Positions 37,360 to 44,701 of a stretch of 64,000 bases of DNA are shown here, piece by piece. Origin of the DNA: Rhodobium gokarnense (GTDB lineage Bacteria; Pseudomonadota; Alphaproteobacteria; Rhizobiales; Rhodobiaceae); assembly GCF_025961475.1 (NCBI RefSeq), contig NZ_JAOQNS010000007.1, positions 1-64,000 on the forward strand, written 5' to 3'. Made by a program: the position numbers and the translations under genes. A model generated the notes under the pieces. The model was given only the letters and a program-made list of their open reading frames with translations. It was not told the origin of the DNA and ran no database searches. How positions within the stretch are numbered: position 1 is the stretch's first letter; every line of letters begins with the position of its first letter.

Positions 37360-38910
37360 TTAGAAGAGGCGCAGGACCGCCTGGTCGGCCTGGGAGGCCA
37401 GCGACAGGGCCGTCGAGGACAGCTGCTGACGGGTCTGCAGGGCGAGCATGTTGGCCGCTTCTTCGTTGGTGTCGGCAAGAACCAGATCGTCAGCGCCGGT
37501 TTCCAGCGTGTTGATCATGTTCTTGGTGAAATCCTCGCGGTTCTCGACCATGGACAGGTTCGAACCGAAGGTGGAGGCCTGCGAGCGGATGGTGCCGAGG
37601 GCCGACTTCACCGTGCTGATCAGCGTGTCGATATCGGTGTCGGAATCCAGGGCATCAGCGTCGATGGTGCTGAGGCCGAGATAGGCCGAGTTGATGGTCT
37701 CGCCGTCTTCCGACTGGATGTCGAGGGTCGAGGTGCTGGTCTCGTTGAAGGTAATCGTCAGCAGGTCGCCCTGCAGCAGGTTGATACCGTTAAACGAGGA
37801 GTCGTCGGACAGCTTGTCGAGCTGGTCGCGCAGGTCGTTGAACTGCGTGGCCAGGTCGCTGCGGACCTCGTTACCACCGATGGTGTCGGTGCCGGTGCCG
37901 CCGTCGATGGTACCGGAGGTGACGCCGGTGACGGTGAGGTCGTTGGTCGACTGGTTCTCGATGCGCAGGCTGCCGTTGTCGTTGGACGCGCGGACCTTGT
38001 CATCGAGGCTGGAGCTCGCATTGATCTCCGAAACCAGGGTGTCGACGGTCTTCGCCGTCACATTGGTCAGGCTTTCGGCACCGCCGGCGAGACCGGAGTC
38101 ACTCGCACCGGCCAGCGTTTCAGCAACGTTGGAAACGGCAACCGAAGCGACGTCGGAGCTCGAAGCAGTGTCGGCGGTGAGGACGAGTTCGCCGCCGTCG
38201 GTGCTGGCAGTGATGGCCACCGATTCGGCATCGAACAGGGCGTTCACGGCGTCGGCAAGCTCGTCGGCGGTGACAGCTTCGACGTCGGCGACGTCGAACG
38301 TTACCGCAGAACCACCATCGAGCGTCAGGCTCAGCGTGTCGGCGTCCGAGGCGGTGATCGCCACGGATTGAGCCGTCGCGCCATCGAGCGAGACGTCGAA
38401 GTCGAGCGTGCCGGCATAGCTGTCGTCGGCGTTGCTGTCGAAGTCGAGGGCGGAGAAGCCGCTGCCCGTGAAGGTGCCGGTGGATTCGGTCAGCGCGATA
38501 TCGACCGCGGTGGAACCGATGGCGCCGTCGGAGAGCGACAGGGTCTCGGTGCCGGCCGGGCTGGTGCCGACGTCGACCGTGAAGGAGGTCTTTTCAAAAG
38601 ACTTGTCCTGGCGGGCCTGACGCAGGGTCGACTGCATGGATTCCAGCGTGTTGGTCATGCTGGTGAGGCCGTTGTCGGCGGCTTCGAGGGTCTTCATGCC
38701 GTTCGACATGGAGTCCAACAGGCTCGACAGGTCGCTGGCGCGGTTGTTGAGCGACTGCGACGTGAAGAAGTTGGTCGGGTTGTCGAGGGCGGAGTTGACC
38801 TTCTTGCCGGTGGCCAGACGGCTCTGCGTCGTCGCCATCATGTCGGCGGTGTTCTGCAGAGAGAGGAGGTTCTGGCGAACGCCGGCGGAGAGGGTGATTT
38901 CAGATGACAT
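37360..38910 (-). CDS. fliC: Flagellin 1
   Basis: A 516-residue filament protein. The N-terminal D0/D1 (about 1-108, LSAGVRQNLLSLQNTADMMA) and C-terminal D1/D0 (about 380-516, ending LASQADQAVLRLF) are almost identical to flagellins 2 and 3. The central region holds a single beta module, where flagellins 2 and 3 hold two, which makes this the shortest. GGAAGG precedes the ATG. The leader contains a hairpin and an upstream box shared by all three, but the DNA further upstream is different and AT-rich, so this copy has its own promoter context. Confidence 0.95.
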   Translation of the reverse strand: MSSEITLSAGVRQNLLSLQNTADMMATTQSRLATGKKVNSALDNPTNFFTSQSLNNRASDLSSLLDSMSNGMKTLEAADNGLTSMTNTLESMQSTLRQARQDKSFEKTSFTVDVGTSPAGTETLSLSDGAIGSTAVDIALTESTGTFTGSGFSALDFDSNADDSYAGTLDFDVSLDGATAQSVAITASDADTLSLTLDGGSAVTFDVADVEAVTADELADAVNALFDAESVAITASTDGGELVLTADTASSSDVASVAVSNVAETLAGASDSGLAGGAESLTNVTAKTVDTLVSEINASSSLDDKVRASNDNGSLRIENQSTNDLTVTGVTSGTIDGGTGTDTIGGNEVRSDLATQFNDLRDQLDKLSDDSSFNGINLLQGDLLTITFNETSTSTLDIQSEDGETINSAYLGLSTIDADALDSDTDIDTLISTVKSALGTIRSQASTFGSNLSMVENREDFTKNMINTLETGADDLVLADTNEEAANMLALQTRQQLSSTALSLASQADQAVLRLF

Positions 38911-38946
38911 TTCGTGGATCCTTCCTGGTCCAAAGCTACATGAAAC

Positions 38947-38967
38947 AACGCCTCCTTCTGAGACGTT
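38947..38967 (-). promoter_or_regulatory. Conserved leader hairpin, flagellin 1
   Basis: On the mRNA, AACGUCUC-AGAAG-GAGGCGUU folds into an 8-bp stem (one G-U pair) with a 5-nt loop, 37 nt before the ATG. The same element precedes flagellins 2 and 3. By analogy with Caulobacter, where FlbT acts on the flagellin leader, it is a candidate FlbT or FlaF control site. Confidence 0.6.
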
Positions 38968-38991
38968 GGCGCCACTTAGACACAGAAGATC

Positions 38992-39006
38992 CTAAGTCTT
39001 AGTAAA
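38992..39006 (-). promoter_or_regulatory. Conserved upstream box, flagellin 1
   Basis: CTAAGTCTTAGTAAA on the plus strand contains the palindrome CTAAG-T-CTTAG. Equivalent boxes with one to two changes sit at 42085-42099 and 44458-44472, at a similar place in the other flagellin leaders. It could be promoter DNA or an operator; no sigma-54 element is present. Confidence 0.5.
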
Positions 39007-39065
39007 AGCAAATCTTACAATTGTCCGGTATGTCAGAGTCTTTGCAATTTTTTTATGCGGATTTA

Positions 39066-39106
39066 TTTAAACCGTAGTAATGGTGGATTGTTTATATCGT
39101 AGTAAT
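39066..39106. repeat. Direct repeats upstream of flagellin 1
   Basis: TTTAAACCGTAGTAAT (39066-39081) and TTTATATCGTAGTAAT (39091-39106) are spaced 25 bp start to start in an AT-rich stretch. They are absent from the flagellin 2 and 3 upstream regions. A regulator binding pair is possible. Confidence 0.45.
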
Positions 39107-39346
39107 CGATCTTGCATTACTTAGTAGGAAACGTTTTATACATGGCCTACAATGGTTCGCCTGCATGGACGACGCGGTCGGACCGCTCTTGCGGCGTTCC
39201 CCAAGGAGGCGGCGCTGGCGCAGGCCGGCGGATCATGCCTCTGTCGGGGGGCGCCGGGTACCCAGAGCGCGTTCCCAGGGACGGGGGCATCGAAGCGGCG
39301 TGATCTGGTTCAGTCTCCTGGAAAGGAGCGTGCCACGCGTCGCCAC

Positions 39347-39993
39347 GAGTTGACGGATCGGGAATGGGTGGTCATCGGGCCGTTGCTGCCGCGAAGCGGC
39401 CGCGGCGTCGCCCGTGGCGATCACCGGCGGGCGATCAACGGCATTCGCTGACGCTTGCGCACCGGCTCGTCCTGGCGGGATGGTCCCGAGCGCCATGGTC
39501 CACGCACGGCGCTCCAGGATCGCTTCTCTCGTGAGGGGGGGTGTGAGGGACCGCCTTCCGGCGCGGTCTCTGGGGCCTATGACGGCGATGTCGTGACGAT
39601 CGACAGGTTCTGCGTCCGTGTCCACCGGCAGGGTGCCGGCGCCAGAAAGGGGGCTTCCGATCCTTGTATGGGCATTCCCGCGGCGGCCTGACCGCCAGGA
39701 TCCATGCCCTCGTCGATTCTAAAGGACGTCCGGTGCGTCTCGACCTGACGGCCGGGCAGGCCGGCGATGCGCCGATGGCGGCGCGACCGCTCGATGACGT
39801 CGCTCCTGGCGCCGCCGGTATCGCCGATCGGGTTTGTGGCACCGACGGCATCCGCTCCTTCGCCGCCCGCCGCGATGCCCGGGCGAAGAGCCCGCCGCGG
39901 TCGATCCGCAAGGGCACATTCGCGTCCAGCTGCAGGTCTGCCGTCAGCCCAACATGGCCGAACGCGTCTTCGATCGCATCAAGCAAAAGAAAA
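39347..39993 (+). pseudogene. IS5/IS427-type transposase remnant
   Basis: Recognisable pieces of an IS5-family (IS427 group) transposase appear in order: LTDREWVVIGPLLPRSGRG, GDHRRAINGI, LRTGSSWRD, YDGDVVTID, HALVDSKGRPVRLDLTAGQA, and finally PNMAERVFDRIKQ. The reading frame is broken by a stop after INGIR (39449-39451) and by at least two frameshifts, near 39530 and 39690, plus one near 39935. It cannot encode an active enzyme. Its 3' end runs directly into the flagellin 2 terminator. The 190 bp to the left (39150-39346) shows no gene I can support. Confidence 0.85.
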
Positions 39994-40021
39994 AGCGGCG
40001 GAACCGTTCTGGTTCCGCCGC
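39985..40021 (-). terminator. Terminator of flagellin gene 2
   Basis: Same GCGGCGGAACC / GGTTCCGCCGC stem as for flagellin 1, loop GTTCT, with CTTTTTCTTTTGC on the minus strand. The transposase remnant abuts it. Confidence 0.9.
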
Positions 40022-40065
40022 CTTTGGTGTCGTCGTTGCGACCGGATGGCCGCGTGTGCCGTGCC

Positions 40066-42006
40066 TTAGAAGAGGCGCAGGACCGCCTGGTCGGCCTGGG
40101 AGGCCAGCGACAGGGCCGTCGAGGACAGCTGCTGACGGGTCTGCAGGGCGAGCATGTTGGCCGCTTCTTCGTTGGTGTCGGCAAGAACCAGATCGTCGGC
40201 GCCGGTTTCCAGCGTGTTGATCATGTTCTTGGTGAAGTCCTCGCGGTTCTCGACCATGGACAGGTTGGAACCGAAGGTGGAGGCCTGCGACCGGATGGTG
40301 CCGAGCGCCGACTTCACCGTGCTGATCAGCGCGTCGATGTCGGTGTCGGCATCCAGGGCGTCAGCTTCGATGGTGCTGAGGCCGAGAAAGGCCGAGTTGA
40401 GCGTCTCGCCGTTCTCCGACTGGATGTCGAGGGTCGAGGTGCTGGTCTCGTTGAAGGTCATCGTCAGCAGGTCGCCCTGCAGGAGGTTGATGCCGTTGAA
40501 CGAGGAGTCGTCGGACAGCTTGTCGAGCTGGTCGCGCAGGTCGTTGAACTGCGTGGCCAGGTCGCTGCGGACCTCGTTGCCGCCGATGGTATCGGTGCCG
40601 GTGGTGCCGTCGATGGTGCCGGTAGAGGCGGTGACGCCGGTGACGGTGAGGTCGTTGGTCGACTGGTTCTCGATGCGCAGCTTGCCGTTGTCGTTGGACG
40701 CCCGGATCTTGCCCTCGAGGTTGCTGTTGGAGTTGATCTCCGCAACCAACGTGTCGACCGACTTGGCGACGAAGGCAGGTTCACCGGTGCCCGGCGTGGA
40801 GACGATGGAGTCAAGGCCATACAACCCTTCGTCGGTGCCGTCGCCGTCGGCGTCAGCCTCGATGGACGACAGAACGACGCTCGAAGAGGTGCCCTGGCTG
40901 TCGGAGGTGAAGGTGATGTAGGTGCCGTCATTGGAGACGGTGACACCGGTCACACCCGCCTCCGTCAGACCGGCCTCGATGGCCTCCTGGAGCTCATCGA
41001 TGGTGCCGATCGCGAGGTCGTGGTTGCCAATGCTTTGGACGATTGAATGACCGATGGTGACGGTAGTCGGAGAGCCGGTGCCGTCGACATCGATGCCGAA
41101 ACTGATCGCCTCCTCATCAAGGCCGGTGGCGGCACTGTCGGCAAGGCCGGAGGTGTTCGATATCGTGTTGCCGCCGCCGCCGTCGACAACGCCGACGCCG
41201 GAAATGGCGATGCTTGCGGAGGCCCCGCTGCTGGCGGACTGAATCCAGACTTCGCCCATGAATGAGGTCACGGTCAGGTCGGTGCCGACAGAGAAGGTGC
41301 CTTCGGCGTTGATGGCGGCGGTGATGGCCTCAGCCAGCTCGGTGTCGTCGGCAATGACGTTGTCGCCGTTGCCGATACCGGAAACAATGGACTGGTCGAT
41401 CGTGATGCTGGCCGGAGAACCGGTGCCGTCGACGTCGATTTCGAAGTTCAACTGGTCGCCGCCGTCGTCGAAGGTGAGGGACGAGAAGAACGTGGCGGAG
41501 ACGGCGCCGGAGGTCGCCGCGGCAAAGGCGGAGCTGCTGGTGGCGTAGGTCGCGGTGGCCGTGCCGGAGGTGCCGGGGCCGCCGCTCGTGGTCAGGTCGA
41601 TCGCCTCTGCGGCACCGAGGGCGCCACCGGAGAACGTGAGCTGCTCGGTGCCGGCAGGGTTCGAGCCGACGTCGACGCTATAGGACGTCTTTTCGAAAGA
41701 CTTGTCCTGGCGGGCCTGACGCAGGGTCGACTGCATCGATTCCAGCGTCTTGGTCATGCTGGTGAGGCCGTTGTCGGCGGCTTCGAGGGTCTTCATGCCG
41801 TTCGACATGGAATCCAACAGGCTCGACAGGTCGCTGGCGCGGTTGTTGAGCGACTGCGACGTGAAGAAGTTGGTCGGGTTGTCGAGGGCGGAGTTGACTT
41901 TCTTGCCGGTGGCCAGACGGCTCTGCGTGGTCGCCATCATGTCGGCGGTATTCTGCAGAGAGAGGAGGTTCTGGCGAACGCCGGCGGAGAGGGTGATATC
42001 AGACAT
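40066..42006 (-). CDS. fliC: Flagellin 2
   Basis: A 646-residue flagellin. Its conserved terminal domains are nearly identical to those of flagellins 1 and 3, and the variable centre is enlarged. The centre holds two related beta modules (about 187-270 and 302-384), each beginning F-x-I-D-V-D-G-T-G-S-P, followed by a helix (LAEAITAAINAEGT or LQEAIEAGLTEAGVTG) and a strand pair. This gene, its terminator and about 280 bp of leader form the left unit of a tandem duplication. Confidence 0.95.
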   Translation of the reverse strand: MSDITLSAGVRQNLLSLQNTADMMATTQSRLATGKKVNSALDNPTNFFTSQSLNNRASDLSSLLDSMSNGMKTLEAADNGLTSMTKTLESMQSTLRQARQDKSFEKTSYSVDVGSNPAGTEQLTFSGGALGAAEAIDLTTSGGPGTSGTATATYATSSSAFAAATSGAVSATFFSSLTFDDGGDQLNFEIDVDGTGSPASITIDQSIVSGIGNGDNVIADDTELAEAITAAINAEGTFSVGTDLTVTSFMGEVWIQSASSGASASIAISGVGVVDGGGGNTISNTSGLADSAATGLDEEAISFGIDVDGTGSPTTVTIGHSIVQSIGNHDLAIGTIDELQEAIEAGLTEAGVTGVTVSNDGTYITFTSDSQGTSSSVVLSSIEADADGDGTDEGLYGLDSIVSTPGTGEPAFVAKSVDTLVAEINSNSNLEGKIRASNDNGKLRIENQSTNDLTVTGVTASTGTIDGTTGTDTIGGNEVRSDLATQFNDLRDQLDKLSDDSSFNGINLLQGDLLTMTFNETSTSTLDIQSENGETLNSAFLGLSTIEADALDADTDIDALISTVKSALGTIRSQASTFGSNLSMVENREDFTKNMINTLETGADDLVLADTNEEAANMLALQTRQQLSSTALSLASQADQAVLRLF

Positions 42007-42042
42007 TGGCTGGATCCTTCCTGGTCCAGGCTACTAAAATAA

Positions 42043-42059
42043 CGCCTCTTTCTGAGACG
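42043..42059 (-). promoter_or_regulatory. Conserved leader hairpin, flagellin 2
   Basis: CGUCUC-AGAAA-GAGGCG on the mRNA, 6 bp with one G-U pair, 37 nt before the start codon. It is equivalent to the element of flagellin 1, with the loop differing in its last base. Confidence 0.6.
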
Positions 42060-42084
42060 CAGACGCTACTAGAGCGCTAAACTT

Positions 42085-42099
42085 CTAAGTATTAGTAAA
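42085..42099 (-). promoter_or_regulatory. Conserved upstream box, flagellin 2
   Basis: CTAAGTATTAGTAAA on the plus strand, one change from the flagellin 1 box, which weakens the palindrome but keeps the AGTAAA end. Confidence 0.45.
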
Positions 42100-42284
42100 C
42101 CAGTGTATAAAATATATCCGCTTTCTCCGCTATCGACGGTGGGGTTAACAAAGTATTGATGGGGGGGCGGTAAAATCGTCGCGGAAGCGTGCGGAAGCAA
42201 CGGGCGTTCGGGGCGACAGGGTGTCCGGCCATGGGCACCTGGTCGGTGCTGTCCGAGCTCGGTTAACGCAGTGTTACTTGCGGT

Positions 42285-42381
42285 CGGCCGCCGCGCTCGG
42301 TCCGCAAAGGCGCCTTTGCTTTCGGCCGCCGGGTTTCCCGCCAGCGCGATCTGGTCGAGCGCTTCTGCAATCCCTTCAAGC
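42285..42381 (+). pseudogene. 3' end of a second IS5/IS427-type transposase copy
   Basis: In one open frame the DNA reads RPPRSVRKGAFAFGRRVSRQ followed by RDLVERFCNPFKQ, which is the C-terminal end of the same transposase family as the remnant at 39347-39993. Only this end remains, and it abuts the flagellin 3 terminator exactly as the larger remnant abuts the flagellin 2 terminator. Confidence 0.75.
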
Positions 42382-42418
42382 AAAAGAAAAAGCGGCGGAA
42401 CCGCTCGGGTTCCGCCGC
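42382..42418 (-). terminator. Terminator of flagellin gene 3
   Basis: GCGGCGGAACC / GGTTCCGCCGC stem with a 5-nt loop and a T-rich minus-strand tail, identical in stem to the terminators of flagellins 1 and 2. Confidence 0.9.
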
Positions 42419-42462
42419 CTTTGGTGTCGTCGTTGCGGCCGGATGGCCGCGTGTGCCGAGCC

Positions 42463-44379
42463 TTAGAAGAGGCGCAGGACCGCCTGGTCGGCCTGCGAGG
42501 CCAGCGACAGGGCCGTCGAGGACAGCTGCTGGCGGGTCTGCAGGGCGAGCATGTTGGCCGCTTCTTCGTTGGTGTCGGCAAGAACCAGATCGTCGGCGCC
42601 GGTTTCCAGCGTGTTGATCATGTTCTTGGTGAAATCCTCGCGGTTCTCGACCATGGACAGGTTCGAACCGAAGGTGGAGGCCTGCGAGCGGATGGTGCCG
42701 AGGGCCGATTTCACCGTGCTGATCAGCGAGTCGATGTCGGTGTCGGCATCCAGGGCATCAGCGTCGATGGTGCTGAGGCCGAGATAGGACGAGTTGATGG
42801 TCTCGCCGTCTTCCGACTGGATGTCGAGGGTCGACGTGCTGGTCTCGTTGAAGGTCATCGTCAGCAGGTCGCCCTGCAGCAGGTTGATACCGTTGAACGA
42901 GGAGTCGTCGGACAGCTTGTCGAGCTGGTCGCGCAGGTCGTTGAACTGCGTGGCCAGGTCGCTGCGGACCTTGTTGCCGTCGATGGTGTCGGTGCCGGTG
43001 CTGCCGTCGACGGTGCCGGTTGAGGCAGTGACGCCGGTGACGGTGAGGTCGTTGGTCGACTGGTTCTCGATGCGCAGGCTGCCGTTGTCGTTCGACGCCC
43101 GGACCTTGCCTTCGAGGTCGCTGTTGGCGTTGATCTCCGCAACCAGGGCATCGACCGTCTTGGCGACGAGGGCGCCTTCACCGGTACCTGCCGTGGAGGT
43201 GGCGGAAGCGAGGCCATACAGCGAGTTGGTGTTGTTACCGCTGTCCGCATCGGTGTCGAAGTTGGACAGGGTCACGCTCGAGTCTTCGCCCTGGCTGTCC
43301 GAGGTGAAGGTGACGTTGGTGCCGTCATTGGCGACAGAGACACCTGTCACGCCCGCATCGGTCAAGGCCTGGTCGAGCACAGACGTCAACTCAGTGATGT
43401 CGTCGATGGTGGTCCCGACGGACGCATCGGCGAGGGTCTGTGCATCGATAGTCACCGACGTGGAGGTGCCGTCGACATCGATGTCGAAGGTGACCGCGTC
43501 CCCATCTGCACCGTTGGCCGTCGTCAGCGAGAAGCCCGTTGCATCGGCCAGGGTGTCGGAGCCGCCGTTGTTGGTGGCGGTCACGGCCGAGATGTCGAGC
43601 TGCGCATCGGCGCCCGTAGAGTCGGTGGTGAAGGTGACGTCATCGCCGGAAGCACTGACGGTGACACCGGTCACGCCGGCATCCGCCAGACCTTGCGTGA
43701 TCGCGGCCGCGAGGTCGGCGCCCGAGTCGATGATGGTGGTGCCGAGGGACGCGTCAGTGAGGGTCTGCGCATCGATCGTGATCGTGGTCGGCGAGCCCGA
43801 GCCGTCGACATCGATGGTGAACTCCAGTTTGTCACCAGCGTCGTCGAAGGCCATGTCGCCTGTCCGCGTAAAGGTGGCCTCGGCGGCAGTTGACGCGGTA
43901 AAGGCCGTGGCGTCGGCGGTATAGGCAGCGGTGGCCGAACCGGCGGTGCCGGTGCCGGCCGTGGTCAGGTCGATGTCAACGCCGGCGGCGAGGGCGCCAC
44001 CGGACAGCGACAACTGCTCGGTACCGGCCGGGGTATCGCCGAGATCGACGGAGTAGGAGGTCTTTTCGAAAGACTTGTCCTGGCGGGCCTGACGCAGGGT
44101 CGACTGCATCGATTCCAGCGTCTTGGTCATGCTGGTGAGGCCGTTGTCGGCGGCTTCAAGGGTCTTCATGCCGTTCGACATGGAATCCAACAGGCTCGAC
44201 AGGTCGCTGGCGCGGTTGTTGAGCGACTGCGACGTGAAGAAGTTGGTCGGATTGTCGAGGGCGGAGTTGACCTTCTTGCCGGTGGCCAGACGGCTCTGCG
44301 TGGTCGCCATCATGTCGGCGGTATTCTGCAGAGAGAGGAGATTCTGGCGAACGCCGGCGGAGAGGGTGATATCAGACAT
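42463..44379 (-). CDS. fliC: Flagellin 3
   Basis: A 638-residue flagellin, right member of the tandem duplication. The terminal domains match flagellin 2 almost residue for residue. The two central modules (about 186-268 and 297-379) share the D-V-D-G start and TIDAQTL strand but differ from those of flagellin 2, so the variable region has diverged faster than the ends. GGAAGG precedes ATG 44379. The leader repeats the hairpin and box seen in the other copies. Confidence 0.95.
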   Translation of the reverse strand: MSDITLSAGVRQNLLSLQNTADMMATTQSRLATGKKVNSALDNPTNFFTSQSLNNRASDLSSLLDSMSNGMKTLEAADNGLTSMTKTLESMQSTLRQARQDKSFEKTSYSVDLGDTPAGTEQLSLSGGALAAGVDIDLTTAGTGTAGSATAAYTADATAFTASTAAEATFTRTGDMAFDDAGDKLEFTIDVDGSGSPTTITIDAQTLTDASLGTTIIDSGADLAAAITQGLADAGVTGVTVSASGDDVTFTTDSTGADAQLDISAVTATNNGGSDTLADATGFSLTTANGADGDAVTFDIDVDGTSTSVTIDAQTLADASVGTTIDDITELTSVLDQALTDAGVTGVSVANDGTNVTFTSDSQGEDSSVTLSNFDTDADSGNNTNSLYGLASATSTAGTGEGALVAKTVDALVAEINANSDLEGKVRASNDNGSLRIENQSTNDLTVTGVTASTGTVDGSTGTDTIDGNKVRSDLATQFNDLRDQLDKLSDDSSFNGINLLQGDLLTMTFNETSTSTLDIQSEDGETINSSYLGLSTIDADALDADTDIDSLISTVKSALGTIRSQASTFGSNLSMVENREDFTKNMINTLETGADDLVLADTNEEAANMLALQTRQQLSSTALSLASQADQAVLRLF

Positions 44380-44415
44380 TTGGTGGATCCTTCCTGGTCC
44401 AAGTTACTAAAACAA

Positions 44416-44432
44416 CGCCTCTTTCTGAGACG
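44416..44432 (-). promoter_or_regulatory. Conserved leader hairpin, flagellin 3
   Basis: CGUCUC-AGAAA-GAGGCG on the mRNA, same stem and loop as flagellin 2 and the same distance from the start codon. Confidence 0.6.
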
Positions 44433-44457
44433 CAGACGCGACTAGAGCGCTAAACTC

Positions 44458-44472
44458 CTAAGTATTCGTAAA
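44458..44472 (-). promoter_or_regulatory. Conserved upstream box, flagellin 3
   Basis: CTAAGTATTCGTAAA on the plus strand, aligned with the boxes of flagellins 1 and 2. Confidence 0.45.
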
Positions 44473-44624
44473 CCAATGTATAAAAACTATCCGTTTTCTC
44501 CGCTATCGACGGTGGGGTTAACAAAGTATTGATGAGAAGTGTGAAAATCGCCGCGGAAGCAAAGGGCGTTCGGGGCGGCAGTGTGCCCGGCCATAAGCAT
44601 GTGATCGGTGCATTCCGAACTTGG

Positions 44625-44639
44625 TTAACGCAGTGTTAA
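44625..44639 (+). promoter_or_regulatory. Perfect CtrA-like box upstream of TPR-sulfotransferase
   Basis: TTAACGCAGTGTTAA fits TTAA-N7-TTAA exactly and is followed by C. It lies 63 bp before the sulfotransferase start and about 250 bp upstream of flagellin 3 on the other strand. The copy upstream of flagellin 2 (around 42262) has decayed to TTAA-N7-TTAC. Confidence 0.55.
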
Positions 44640-44701
44640 CTGCGGTCGGGTGTTAGATGGAGGCGAGCAGATTCCGGCGATCCGTCCGTAGCGAGAGAGC
44701 A

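Larger units (their letters stand above)
39889..44650. repeat. Tandem duplication of a 2.4-kb flagellin unit
   Basis: Unit A (about 39889-42284) and unit B (about 42285-44650) have the same order: transposase 3' end, hairpin terminator, flagellin gene, then leader and upstream DNA. The upstream parts stay alignable for about 270 bp, up to GTTAACGCAGTGTTA and TGCGGTCGG. The next copy, or the TPR-sulfotransferase gene, then begins. Divergence is concentrated in the central flagellin modules. Confidence 0.8.

Noticed and set aside
40154-41548. Plus-strand open frames antisense to flagellin 2
   Set aside because: They recur opposite all three flagellins only because the flagellins are alike. No ribosome site or protein-like pattern is present.
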